The notes beneath the pieces were generated by a model. The model did not search any database. It saw only the letters and a list, made by a program, of their open reading frames with translations, and had not been told where the DNA came from. Positions 44,720 to 56,672 of a stretch of DNA of 64,000 nucleotides are shown one piece after another. The position numbers and the translations under genes were made by a program. The first letter of the stretch is position 1. Each line of letters begins with the position of its first letter. Where the stretch lies: assembly GCA_002633005.1 (NCBI GenBank), contig NMRA01000193.1:192641-256640 (forward strand). Direction: 5' to 3'. The DNA comes from Phoronis australis (lineage: Eukaryota; Phoronida; Phoronidae).

Positions 44720-47700
44720 CTGAAAAGGTAAACAAAAGTTCTGTCATTCACCTGAGAACAAAAATTAACAAAAACATAGATTTAAAACACATCACATTTT
44801 AGCACAACCAATTTGCAGAGTCAATGTCAATGTACAAGTCTCGTCTTAAGTCTAGTTTATGCAATATCAATGAGAATTATGAACATTTGCCCAAACATCA
44901 AAACCGAGGAGGCAGTGTGACCTGGTTGATAAGTGCCCGCTTTCTTTACTCGAGGTCGTGGGTTCGAGTCCCACCAGGTCACACTGCTAAACCCTTGAGC
45001 CAGGTTTCTAGCTCCTCAGCTCGGTTTTAACTATATATTAATAAAGCATAAAAATATTTCTAAGTGAACAGTGCAATGGGCCCACATGCGAGGCCTGCGC
45101 ACGTCTGGTACAATGTGTATCAGACCGCCTGCAATTATTTTTTATTATAAACATCAAAACCGATGACGTCTTGAAATAGAGATGACCATCTACTTCATGA
45201 TAAACTGGCATTATGTTCTTAAGTACATTTCATTTATTCCAACGCCAACACCAGGGATCTGCTTCATGAAAAATGAATTTATATTTAAGTCAGAAATTTG
45301 GTCTTAAGTTCTCACTTCCCAATTACAGGATACTTTTTACCATGTAATGGTTAGCACAACACAGTCTACAAATAATTTATTCACATTAATCTCAGTAGGG
45401 AATATTTTCAGATACTTCACTGTGTTTCCCCTGGGTTGGGATAGAAGCATGGTGATGAATGGTCCCAACGGATGCAGAGCGCTGACGCCACAATGCATTG
45501 TTACTGAGTGATCTCAGTGTGTGAAGAGTTTTGATCATTCTAAAGTATTTTAATCACCAATTGAACTAGTTTTAGGAAATGGACACGTCAGGACAGGGCT
45601 TCAGACTATTCATTGAAATTGAATCCTCCGACTCTCTGCACATAAAGAGAACGAAAAAAATATTTGAACCTGTGAAGACCTAATAATAATGAAACTTCTG
45701 GTAAAGTTGTTTATAATATTCTTGCTCATTGCAAATCAGTTGGATCGGCGTTAGCTGGCAAAGCAGACAATTTATTAATCCATTCCATGCAGACGACTAC
45801 CGAGATAATTAAATTGGTGTATGGTTCATTAAACTATTTACTATTTCATGCAATATAATTAACATTGCCGTACGACATCTTTCGTATATGCGAACACAAT
45901 AAAATGAATAAATCTTAACATTTCTCCACCCATTTCAATTCAGTGTTCACTGGCGCTTAGCCTTATTAGAAAACTAATGTCAAGATTGTTGCCATTAATT
46001 TTTATTTCAACGATCTTCCCCCCTCCCATACAGATTTTGCTGGAACAGCCCTAGTTATTTTTGAAAAATAGTTATTTGGAGCGCAAGACCAAATGTCTAA
46101 CTCAAGTCACTTTTCATAAAACAAATCCGAGAGCCTTTGCTCCTACCCCTACAGTCACTGACTGTCCTGACAAAGTTAGTTTTTGGCCACAACTATATTA
46201 AAAAGTTAACAATTAATATTTTTCCATAAAAACTCTACCTGTATTCAAATTGATGATGACTGAAACTGAGTCAATGTTTCACAACCTTGCAGTTGTTATA
46301 TTATCAGAATGAGAATTGTTCCATCCCATGGATTCTCATTCACACCCTTGTTTTAGCTGCATTGTTATCAGAATAAGAATGCATTGCTCTGACATGTCCA
46401 TCAAGCTATCAATGCCAATCAAACATGGTGCGGGGAAATGTAAACACCGTGATCAACCGTAACTATGTGAGGTGTGCATTTTTCATTCTTTTGACAATGC
46501 AACTACTGTTAGGAATGACGGGTTTCATACATCAAAATCAAATATACAAAAACACAGAACACCCTCTCCAACACTACACCCCCCCATACACTACACACCT
46601 CTCAACGAGTGAGTCTCTCATTGTCGTGGTGATAGCACTTTGTTGACCATCGCCCAGTTTGAACACGCTCTCAATGACAGAGAGCTCTGTACTTGTTGTG
46701 TCCAGTCCACAGAACGCCGACCAATCGTTGACAACCATACCAGCGCTGATGAGGTCACTTCCTCTGTTCACAGTTCCAGCCTTAAAACAAATATAAGCAT
46801 TAACCTTTCAACACAAAAGACAACAGAAAATTGTCACATTTTTTTCTTCCAAGAGATTTTAATGCTGTTGTAAATATTCTCGATTTTTCAAAATATTATA
46901 ATATGCCACCAGCTGCTTAAGATTATGTGGGACCTTACCGATAAGTCTTTGTATTTAGCCAAATCTGTACAAAACTACAGACTTTAACTCAATAAAAGTA
47001 TATATTTTGTGAAAGTAAGAATTTGATTATAAACTTTTTACCAATTGATCATTAAATGAGTCGTGTGATCATGCATACTTATTAAAATGTAGCAAAAAAG
47101 AAAATAATGTGCATTGATAACAAATCAACGATATCAATAACTAGACTAAATTTCAGATTTTCCGAGATGAAAATTCAAAAACCAAGTTATAATAGTTTTC
47201 CAAAATATCATGTTGTTTTCATTTTATGCAACTTTAGTTTTTTCATGGAAATATAAAAGTCCTGTTTTTGATAGCCCCTCATGCAAATGTAGAACATTTC
47301 AAAAACAATTCCTAAGAAAACTACACAAAGCACAGTACCTGGCAGTTTCACATGAACACCATCAGCCATTTCTGAGATATGATGTTCTGAAGTTATCCAA
47401 ATTTGGACATTTTTCTAGGGTTACAACATAACCTTAATCACAAGAAGAGGCAGTGAGGCCTAGTGGGATAAGTGTCCGTTTCCTTTACTCAAGGTCACGG
47501 GTTCGAGTCCCATCGGGGCACACTGCTTGACCCTTGAATCAGGTCCCTAGCTCCCCAGCTCACTTTTAACTACTGCAACATTGATAAAGCATAGAAATGG
47601 ACCCAAGTGATCAGTGCGACGGGCCTACTTGAGAGGCCTACGCACTTCTGGTACAATGTGTACCAGACCGCCTGCAATTATTTTTATTTTAACTTTAATC

Positions 47701-50700
47701 ACATCATTCTAGAGACTATTGAAAATGTAGCTGCATATAATTACTACTACTGCTAGTGCTACTACAATTTCTATTTCTATCGTTATGATTACTATTAATA
47801 TTGTTACGTGGAACCATTAGGACAAAACACTATGGCCTACCACTAGAGGTACTTGAAGTAGTGAGGAGATTTCATCCTGGTCCTCTATTTTCATCTTGGG
47901 GTGCACAAGGGCTCCTCTGTTACTAATGGCACAATAGCTCCCCACTAATGTCTGGCTACTTAGGGTGTTTTTGAATACCTCCACTTTAAGCACATCAGCG
48001 ATGATTTCTTCGGTTTCCTGGTGAAATAGGCAAAATAAATAAACTGTCCAAGTGCTGAAATGTCAGTCATTAGATATTCATTCCAGGCAATCATGGTACC
48101 TTAAAATGTAAAAACTACACTTGTCATCCATCATAACCCGGGAACACTTACAGTACAGACTGTACAGCAATTTATGGAGAACAAACAGAGAAAAGGGCTT
48201 GCAACATATAAAAGCACCTAGTAGATCTCACAAAATGCTAGAAAATTTGCCTCTCACTTGAAAGAGATCCTCCTCTCAGAAGGCACAGACATCTTTCCCC
48301 TCAGGCAAACGAAGATATATGCGAGACTCGAAACATTAAATCTCTTAGATCTCACTAAAGAACACTTTTTAGTGATAGGAATTACAAACTTTCCACCAAA
48401 ACTGAGCGCACCATGACAACAAAAAGAGAAAAACATTTTACTGACCAACCTACCCTGGTATCAATCCCAGAAAAACATGTGGAGAATGTGAACAAAAAAA
48501 TTCTTAAAGGTATAGACGTAGACTTTTCTTAGATTCCTAATTAAAGTAGAAGTTCATACAACTTGTAATGGGATCAAAAGCATGTTCCACTACTAGTAAC
48601 AACCTGCTCTTATTGTCATCCCAGTACGCTAATGTCGGACAAGCTGCTGACATCAGACACAGACTGGAAGTGAACACAATTCCACACAAGAGTCTTGTTG
48701 ACAAATGGGTGCCACTCTTTGTTTAACACAGGGTCTTTAAGTGACTCAAAAAGGGTAATAGTCGGAATGTAATGACTCTAGCCCTAGCTGCCAAAGATAC
48801 ACATAAACTGATAGAAGTTATCATCTGTTCATGATGTCAGTTGGCAGGAATCTACAAGGCTGTCTATTTATAGAATGTGTTGCTGGTGAGCTGTCGCAAT
48901 GGTATGAGCAGGTCTGTCAAGTACATGACTTGTCAAGTCATAGTGTAAGACTGCTACAGAAATTCATATTCACGCAGGTCCCTACGCTTCGTTTAGAAGC
49001 TCAAGCAGCTGTCCCTTGAACATACAACACATAATTTGGGTGTTTTGTGCACTTTTATGTTCACTTTTCGTTAAAATAGCAGAAAAATACATTGACCACA
49101 CGTCATAATCTGCAGTTTAGTGATGTGGAAGTCAAGTTTCATGGTTCTTATACAAATTTGCTCCTTGGTTTTACTTGCAATGAGTAGTTCTCATACGAGT
49201 CCCGTTCGCTTTACATTATACACGAGGTGTAGTTTTACATACAGGTGCATGGGCCTTGTAATCTGAGACTGCAAGTTACCTTGTCAATGTCGGGGTGCGC
49301 CAGAGCCACGTAGTCATTGCAAGCAATAACGTTACCAAGGGCGGACAGCCTCTCTTCCACTCTCTGTACTCTCACAGCATCAGGCAGCGAGTTTTTGATG
49401 TGTTGCAGCTCCTGGTCAGTTGCAGTGCTTGGAACCAGCAGTCCATGTCTGTTACCTGATACGGAATCAACAACTCGCTGTTAAACTGACTGTTTCAAAA
49501 GTACCACAATTAGTGCAGTCCCAAAGAAGTTCATGGCTAAAATCCATCATTTTACTTGATTCTAAAGCCACATTCAGGCCAGTACAATTTGGTTCAAGTC
49601 TTCAAGATCCAAGTGTTGAAATGAGGAAGTCAGTATAAAGCAAACATTAATTAGTAGTTAGCGAATTACCATGATAGCTTAAATGATAGTTTAAAGAGGT
49701 ATGTGATATTCAATTAATAGTGAGGCTGTCGATATTTCATTGTCAAACTTGGTTAGCTAGCTTAAAAACGAAAATCGAATTTGGCATATAACTCTTATAA
49801 AATTGGTCTCAAAATGTTCCTTACCACGATAGGACTAGGATTATGTCCTGAAGTTAACAAATATCCATTTGAACAACATTTTGTCAGAATAAACATTGGT
49901 AAATCTGAGATTCTAAAGCATTCATTCAGTTTTTGAAGAAAAAAAAACAGCAGGACAGCTACCATGGCTATTGTTCTGCAGGACCTGTTTTAACAGCACT
50001 TGTGACATGTTTGAATGTCCTTTGTTATGTCTAGGGATAAAAGATTGTTTACTTAGGTGGACAACAGTAAGAAGTTCCACAATAATGTGTTCCAAGAGAT
50101 ATGCATTGTGAACTTGGCACCCATCTCAGTCATTGTTGCAAAAAGTTAAACGCACATTGTGTGATAAGGACATGAGCAGCCACCTGAGTACTTATTGTGG
50201 TAGGAATCACAAGATTTTTTAAAACTGATAACGTGGAAATGCTTTGCAATTCTGAATCACTTTTGAGTGTGTCATTGAGTAGAGGCAAGGCTGTTGGCTA
50301 AGATTGGAAATGTGACCAGGTCAAAACACAGATTGCTCTGTTTCTCTGGAGCATATAACAGGCGAAGATTTGCGTGCAGCCAAGGTGACTTTGCCCCATT
50401 TATGTGACTTTCAATATTACTTTAACAGTGCTCTATGAATATCTGAGTGTATTAGAGTAGACCGACTCATTTCGTATGTTTAGTACTTACCAGCACATAT
50501 TCTACCAATGATACGGCACCCTGCAACTGATGTTTGGATGACTGGTATAACGTCACTCAACTCACCCTCGAATACACTGGAAGCAAAGGTAAAGCCATAA
50601 ATGTTAGCAATATTCTTCCCAGTTTCCAGTTCAAATTTCATTGCAAATGCAAAAAAGCTTACATGTGATTAGGTTTCAAGATTAAAAAATGTGCTTAATA

Positions 50701-53700
50701 TTTTAAGCAACTGGTACCAGCAGGCACATTCGGGCTTGCCAGAAAGCACCATTTTTCACAGAAACACAAGTAGAGCCCTTGCTCAACTGAGGAGAAAGGT
50801 GCCTGTGCAGTCTGGACCTGGTGGGGGAATTTTTCTGAAAGAGAGGAATAGAACCTCCCCACAGTCAACGAGACCCTCATCGGTTACAACCAATTTCATT
50901 CCGTAAAATTTAATAACTGGTATAGACTGGAGTTATAGCGCAGACTGCCAAATTTGGTCTTATTTAGGAGTTTAAGTACCTTAAGAGAAAAATGGTTTTG
51001 TAAAAATCCAAGTTTTTGTTTTAAATCCAAAATAAACATTGCATAAAAGTCAGATATATCCCTACCTGACTTAACTTCACAAAATAAATGACATTTTGTA
51101 ATCATCATTCGCCAATATTTTTTCATGTTTAACTGAGTTTGAAAAGCAGCTTTGTTTTTACTTTTTCACCAAGTTCAGACTCAAAACTTTATTCACAGAA
51201 GAAATTCTCGATAGTTAGCTTAGATGGTGGTATTGTCTAGGTAGCCAAGGGAGCTGTATTCTAATTTTTATCACTTAACACTAATAAAATTTTAGTCTCT
51301 TTCTTGATCAATTTTCTCTAAGATGATACAGTTGGAAAGCCCAGGTAAATATGTTTAATTACATTTAGTGATCTTTTCCATAAATACCACAGAATTCACA
51401 TGGAAGTGCAAAATATGTCGAAAATGGGTAGGTCTACACTGTTGAGATAGTACTTAGACAGAGCCACCATCTGGAATGGCCCCAGTAGTGAAGGTGAAGC
51501 TCTTATAGGCACTTCATATGCTGGAAGTTTTTCAGCGAATTATGTCTCAAACTGATTAAAACATCAAAGTTAAGTCACGTTGCTTTGAAGTATCTTTTGC
51601 ACATATAGGGACGCCTTAGGAGGCCAACGATATCTTAAATTCCTTCTAACTCGAACAAATACTTTCATAATCAAACTTTTTTCAAGCAATCCTTTGCTCA
51701 GTTGCCCAAATTGGCAACTGACCATTTATACCCTGTGCGTGCTCCTGGCGTGCACAGTAGAGACGATGAAGCTCCACCACCGCTTCACAGACCCTACTGG
51801 GGCCAGTTAAAGTCCTGGTCTCAAACTGCCCACGTGCTTCCAGTATCCAAAAATACTTACTACATAAAATCTTTTTTTCGACACCCTTTCTTTATATTCT
51901 TTTCACCTTTCTTGTCAAAAGCGATTTTTTAACAGTTTTTGACCTTTCTCTCTGAGCGTATAATTACCGACTGTCATCGGTTACTTTCGTACCCACATTT
52001 CCGGCTCATCAGTTCAGGAACTTTTCCTGAACGCCACCATTTTTTCCTTGTAACTGAATGTGCTATCGCTTGCTCGAAAAGTCTTCATTATTTTGTTTTA
52101 TTAGTAATATCTCGTGATTTATTTGTGTGTGTTGTGTATTTATAGTTTGTAGTTAGTGGTCGTTGAATTTTTTTGGAATGTTACGCGTACTTATAATGTT
52201 AAAATAGCATTGGTGTTTAGTTCTTTACGTAGGGCAGTTGAACCTAGGAACCAATAAGAGTCGAACCAATTTTTTCCGTTTTTTTCTCGTTTTGAAAAAG
52301 TGCTTTGCTACCATCGGAAAGGCAATGCATTCTACTCAGTGAAAAGTATCAAAATCGGGGCAAGCACAGTAAATTTATTGCAATTTTTGTGGCGAAATTT
52401 GGGTCACTTTGTTTGGATCGCGTCAGCCATATTGGAGGACAGCGGTATAAGTTACGAGTTTAAAACTTTGTGTAAATTGTTTTCGCCAACAATTTACGGT
52501 GAAATTTAGTTAGACATATCTTTACTTACTATTCTGCATGATTCAACAGTGTTCACCAAATTTCAGGCTTGCAGTTGTTACTCATTAAGTGATAAATGTG
52601 CTCACAATTCCCGTTGGACTTCGTCTCATTTCTGGCGGCACCAACAACATGGCGACTTTTGCTGAACTGGAAGGCATGTTCAACCTGTTACTTTGTAATT
52701 TGTGAAGATTAAACGTTGATACATTTTGACAAACGTTGCTACAAAAAAGAAACTTTGTTCAATTTTCATGTATTTTTGTGCAAAAATATAAGATATGGGG
52801 TAATTCGAATTATTTTACTATGAATTTCTCATTCAGGTGATCTTACACTTAATCTAAAAAAATAGTTGAAATAATTTTGAAATGGTTTTTGTTTGATTAT
52901 CAACTGCTGTTCAAGGCTTGATTAGGTGTCACAAAATGCTCAATTGCTTTCAAGTCATGTTTTGTAACTTACTGCTTCTCAATTCAGGTTATCAATTCAA
53001 CAATATGAATAATCTTAATTTGAGAAATAAGCTATGTTTGATTGTGAAGCTTCAAGCCTCCAATTCTTGTTCCTTTCAACTTCATATTTTTTTAATCATG
53101 CTTGTCAAATTCTGGTCTAAGGAAACACTATTTGGTCACCATGGTAATAGTTACATGTATGTCCACTTTCATATCGTGGAAATTTTTGCTGTTGAATAGT
53201 GTTTTTAATGCTAAATGTTATAAAGTATTGTGCATTTTAAGTTACTTATTATGTTAAAAGGTTGAATAATTTTGGCTTAATGAATAAAAATGATAACATT
53301 TTGTATTGGACTTGTCATACTTATGTGATCGAACCAGCCCCCTATTTGGAGAAATGGAAAAAGGTCTGCCTCAGTCAGAGAAGCACGAACTCCGAAAAAA
53401 GTAGAAAACGAGACGATATTCCACTAGAAGACAGGAAGTACCAAAATTTAGCGTCAGCAATTCATAACTTTGAACATACCCAGTGAATCTTATAGTAAAA
53501 GATGAGACATTCCCAAAATTCCAGCTCCACCCCATTTTTTAAGCTTGGTGCGCTCATACAAAGTCTGGGAAAATCTCTATTGAAAGCCAACAACTTTGCA
53601 CAGTTCGCCAGAAGTACCCAAGTTCTAAATAAACCTTGTTTGAGCGAGCGCTGTGGCCAGCGACCAGGTAGGCATAAGGGTAGCCTTGGCCCAAAGCTGT

Positions 53701-54831
53701 ATGGGCCTGCTAAGAAGCTAGCTGTATTTTGACGGTAGTCTTCATACTGGTAGCTGGCACTGAGGCCAGCTAAGCCTGGGCTGCCGCGGCACTGTGACAC
53801 AGGATTAACCAGCCCGTAATTTTATGCAAGTGTCTGAAACTATGTTTGAATATATACGGCATTTATAATTTGAACAGTTTACTTCGACAAAACAGCTTGC
53901 AACCGCATGCCTTTACCATTCGCCAGTGTCTTGTCTCGATCCGCACCGGGTCCAATAGGCAGCAGTCCCGAGTCCAGCTAAATAATTTCTGTCAGAATTT
54001 ATTCGCTACATTTCTTCAGAAAATTCGATAAAATTGTCTGTATTTTGATTTTATTAAAATTAAGGCACTGTCCATTATTTTATCCCCGTTTGCAGGCTAG
54101 TAACAGGCACTCGCCCATTCACACTGACGGCGTTTTCGTAGCCTGGGTTCCTGAATGAATTGTACTTCCGGGTTCGCGGCTAGTTCAAAATGACGGTAGT
54201 TCTTCGGGTGCGAATCGTGAGTGGCGCGTTCATTTAACCTTTTTTCGACTACGGATCGTGTATTAATTATGGGGTAGGTACTTCTTGGATCTTTATAACA
54301 TCCTCTAACCATGTAATAAGGATTAACAACGTGCGAGACCAGGGGCCTGTTCCAAGAAACTGACTTAAGTTCATTTTTGACTTAAGTTAAAGATTTGTCT
54401 TAAATTCCGAACTTTGGAACTTCCACATTCTGTTAGTTAGTGAAATTTAAGACAAAACTAACGTCACACTATTAATTCAAATTAAGATCTCTTTCTTGAA
54501 TTTGTTTTGAGACAAATTTAACTTTAATTTTAAAATTTACTAAAATTTAGGATTTGTCTTAGCTAAGTCAGTTTTGTTGGAACGGCTCCCAGGACTTTAA
54601 GTAGGCTTCAAAATGAGTTAAATTCAGGTGGTTTAAGAGGCTCTGCTTTAGGTTTAACTTCCAGATAACTTAGACGGTACAATGCAGGATTACCAAATTC
54701 ATAATATAAATATTTCTGCCTTACCTGTAAAAGTTTGCAGAACCTCCGATCGCCACCAGACAGTAAGTGTTGGTCAACAGGGAAAACACACCGACTTCGT
54801 TATTTGACTCAAACTGCGCTCGTACAGCCAT
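44710..54831 (-). CDS. EIF6: Eukaryotic translation initiation factor 6, complete
   Basis: Minus-strand exons 54725-54831, 50491-50576, 49280-49455, 47841-48017, 46599-46780 and 44710-44719 sum to 738 bp, or 245 residues plus stop, exactly the human length. The protein has the five-fold pentein repeat typical of eIF6, with signature pieces [56 protein letters not shown] and [20 protein letters not shown]. eIF6 binds the 60S subunit, is needed for its maturation, and blocks early joining to 40S. Ser174/Ser175 of the human protein are kept. The position of human Ser235 is Thr here. Two SINEs and two MITEs lie in its introns. Confidence 0.97.
44908..45148 (+). mobile_element. tRNA-derived SINE, copy 1, with 15-bp target duplication
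   Basis: The head resembles a tRNA, with an A-box-like region at GGTTGATAAGTGCCC and B box GGTTCGAGTCC. The body has CCTTGAGCCAGGTTTCTAGC and AATAAAGCATAAA. The tail is TGGTACAATGTGTATCAGAC, then CGCCTGCAATTA and T-rich DNA. It is flanked on both sides by AAACATCAAAACCGA (44893-44907 and 45149-45163), a perfect target-site duplication. It sits in EIF6 intron 5, antisense to the gene. The tRNA-like part is not expected to be a working tRNA gene. Confidence 0.9.
46599..46780 (-). CDS. EIF6: EIF6 exon 5
   Basis: It encodes [20 protein letters not shown], then [20 protein letters not shown] and [11 protein letters not shown]. The acceptor is TTTTAAG and the donor is GAGAG|GTGTGT. It is the most conserved stretch of the protein. 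Confidence 0.95.
46925..47421 (+). repeat. Dispersed repeat family D, copy 4 (about 500 bp)
   Basis: This is the most compact copy. It starts TATGTGGGACCTTACCG and ends CATTTTTCTAGGG. The blocks shared with 2940-3815, 14508-14985 and 33008-33310 lie in the same order. No inverted ends or tail are obvious, so the class is unknown. It sits in EIF6 intron 4. Confidence 0.65.
47443..47694 (+). mobile_element. tRNA-derived SINE, copy 2, with target duplication
   Basis: The same family as 44908-45148: GTGGGATAAGTGTCCG, B box GGTTCGAGTCC, CCCTTGAATCAGGTCCCTAG, and tail GGTACAATGTGTACCAGACC. The duplicated target TTAATCACA lies at 47434-47442 and 47695-47703. It is in EIF6 intron 4, directly after repeat family D copy 4. 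Confidence 0.9.
47841..48017 (-). CDS. EIF6: EIF6 exon 4
   Basis: The 59 codons run from [15 protein letters not shown] to [16 protein letters not shown]. The donor is GTG|GTAGGC and the acceptor is CACCAG. It contains the Ser174/Ser175 pair. Confidence 0.95.
48018..49279. other. EIF6 intron 3
   Basis: No further exon or recognised repeat is seen. Confidence 0.5.
49280..49455 (-). CDS. EIF6: EIF6 exon 3
   Basis: It encodes [20 protein letters not shown], then [20 protein letters not shown] and ends HPDIDK. The donor is AAG|GTAACT and the acceptor is ATCAG. Confidence 0.95.
50491..50576 (-). CDS. EIF6: EIF6 exon 2
   Basis: It encodes [20 protein letters not shown] and RIIGRICA. The acceptor is TTCCAG and the donor is GCTG|GTAAGT. 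Confidence 0.95.
50577..53329. other. EIF6 intron 1, inner part
   Basis: No EIF6 exon is seen. A possible plus-strand start ([12 protein letters not shown] at about 52651) with YY1-like CCATATTGG nearby is noted as a finding only. Confidence 0.4.
53330..53557 (-). mobile_element. MITE family A, copy 3 (diverged)
   Basis: Reverse orientation: CCAGCCCCCTATTTGGAGAA, AAAGGTCTGCCTCAGTCAGAG, GTAGAAAACGAGAC, ATTCCAGCTCCACCCCATTT and TTAAGCTTGGTGCGCTCAT. The left terminal repeat is lost and the right one has decayed. Confidence 0.65.
54342..54590 (+). mobile_element. MITE family B, copy 2
   Basis: It begins GGGGCCTGTTCCAAGAAAC, ends TTGTTGGAACGGCTCCC and has the same ACTTAAGT-rich core as 15957-16211. 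The ends have diverged more than in copy 1. It lies in EIF6 intron 1. Confidence 0.75.
54725..54831 (-). CDS. EIF6: EIF6 exon 1 (start codon)
   Basis: ATG is the complement of 54829-54831. It encodes [20 protein letters not shown] and [15 protein letters not shown] and ends ACAG|GTAAGG. Human eIF6 begins at the same place, with MAVRASFEN. Confidence 0.95.
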
Positions 54832-55100
54832 TACACTCTCTGCGTTGTAACTCAAAATAATTCAAACTCGTCACTTTCAAGCTCGGACAGATTCAAACTA
54901 AACGTTGTTTTAGCGAAACTGTCGATGGCAGAATTACAGTATCGACTTCCAAACAAACGTGTTCCACTGGTTGTGCAATGGATTGAGCTCTTTGCGTGCT
55001 ACGTCATCACAATTGGGTGTTTTTAAAGTCGACAACGTCCTCAGCGCTACCTGGCGCAGATCTAGAGTACCACTCCAAAACAAACCCTGAGCAACCGCGA
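54832..55100 (-). promoter_or_regulatory. Probable EIF6 promoter region
   Basis: The 270 bp upstream of the EIF6 start are less AT-rich than the surroundings and contain a CRE/ATF-like TACGTCATCAC at about 54999. No TATA box is evident. The call rests on position. Confidence 0.35.
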
Positions 55101-56299
55101 AGCGTCATATTTTGCGACACAAAACCTTTGACTTCTTTTTAGATGGACGTTCTTTCAGCTGCAATCTGATATGAAAATGTGTCCGAAGCAGAAGCAAAAG
55201 ATAATCTATAAAAATTAGCCAAATTCATTTAAACTAGTAGGTGCGATTTTGACCCCAGTGAAAAAATGACCTGAGGCCGGGTCATTTTTTACAAAAATGA
55301 CAATTTCTTAACCTTGCAAATTGACCCAACCAGCTAAATAACGACCCTCTTCGAGTGAAAAATTGAATTTTTCCATGTAATTTACAAAAAATTATCGAGA
55401 AGTTTTACATTTGTTACAAGTCAAAGGGCGGTAGGTAGTTTTTCAAATGAGAACCATTCATTACACAACACATGCCTTTTCGAGCTTTCCCAGTCACTTT
55501 TCTTAGGAAATTTATTATATTATTAGCTGCTAACTGGTTAATACAACAAAATATGTGCAAAAGTTGGGATGTTGCAATGTACTTGCATAACTTTCAAAAT
55601 AGACAGACTTCGACAAAACTGGTCCTGGTTTTACTATACGTGGATAAACTTATAGCCGGAATTATTTGTCAGTTTAGTCGAACATTTGTCGGGCTTGAAT
55701 ATGACATTGCGCCTGGTCGCTAATTGTTTTTGAATGGACTTACTTAGAAAGATGTTGCGATTTCGTCTAATGGGGAGTTTTTCTGAGATTTAGCAAGACT
55801 GAATGAAATAGATTCTAGTTCGAATGAATATTTAGTAGCGGTTGCACCTAAACCCAAATTTTCAAGTTGACGTTGTCCAGTTTATTTTGAAAACTACTTT
55901 ATGCTAATCTTTGCACCTTTGTTGGTATGCTTGGGAACATAAAAATAGATCTGTCCAACTGAAGTCACATAAAAAGCCAAACATTTTACAAAATATTACT
56001 TAAACTTGGAAATATTTGAAAAAGATAATTCCAATGTGTTCAGAGTAGTCTCACCAACAGAAACAATTGCTTTTACAACATATTGTAATCTTCCACACTA
56101 AGTTTTTCTAAAGTGAAAAGGCAACACAACTATTCCAAGTTAAAGAGATCACACCCCGCTTAACCAGAGAATGCTAGTTTCACAACTAGTTTTCGTAAAG
56201 GGAATTAGAATTCAGAGTTTGGGGACAGTCGCGACTAGCTTAAACCTGGAATTTGGTAAAAAGTAATCGCTAACATGTTCAGTGAAGTCTCACGATAAG
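55101..56299. other. Spacer
   Basis: It contains a perfect hairpin at 55261-55290 (AAAAAATGACC, an 8-base loop, GGTCATTTTTT). No gene is supported. Confidence 0.35.
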
Positions 56300-56528
56300 A
56301 AAAATTGTGTTTACGATGTTTTTAATCCTGTCAGAATGTTTACCTCGCCACATATATTTTGTAAAGCAAAAAGGGTTATTCCAAGTTAAGGCATAGGGCG
56401 TGGTCTACTTAAAATTGGAAATGGGTAAGAGAGCTAGTATCAAGAATAAAAATGAATCCCTATACAATGTACTGTGACACTTTGAGAATGTTAATTGTTG
56501 TGGATTTGTTCGATCATTGTCACCGATG
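56300..56528 (+). repeat. 229-bp direct repeat, copy A
   Basis: This differs from 56673-56901 by about one base. It ends at the base before the N at 56529. Confidence 0.95.
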
Positions 56529-56529
56529 N

Positions 56530-56672
56530 TGTGCCAAATTTCATGAACGTATGTCAAAGGGTTTTGGAGATAGAGCAGCGGACGCCGGACGCCAGACGCC
56601 GGACGCCGCCCGGACGGACGGACGGACGGAGATGACGGCATAATGCGTCCACATATAAATATGTGGGCGCAT
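56530..56672 (+). mobile_element. End of a repetitive element with GGACGCC/CGGA tandem units
   Basis: GTGCCAAATTTCATGAACGT, GGTTTTGGAGATAGAGCAGC, several GGACGCC and CGGA units, then GAGATGACGGCATAATGCGT and a palindrome of the CACATATAAATATGTG type. Related but decayed sequence (CCAAATTTCATGAAAATC, ACATCCACATATAAATAC) lies at 61225-61620 and near 37440. This marks a dispersed family. Confidence 0.6.

Noticed and set aside
44920-44985. A tRNA gene with B box GGTTCGAGTCC
   Set aside because: A second copy with a long shared tail and flanking duplications shows it is the head of a SINE.
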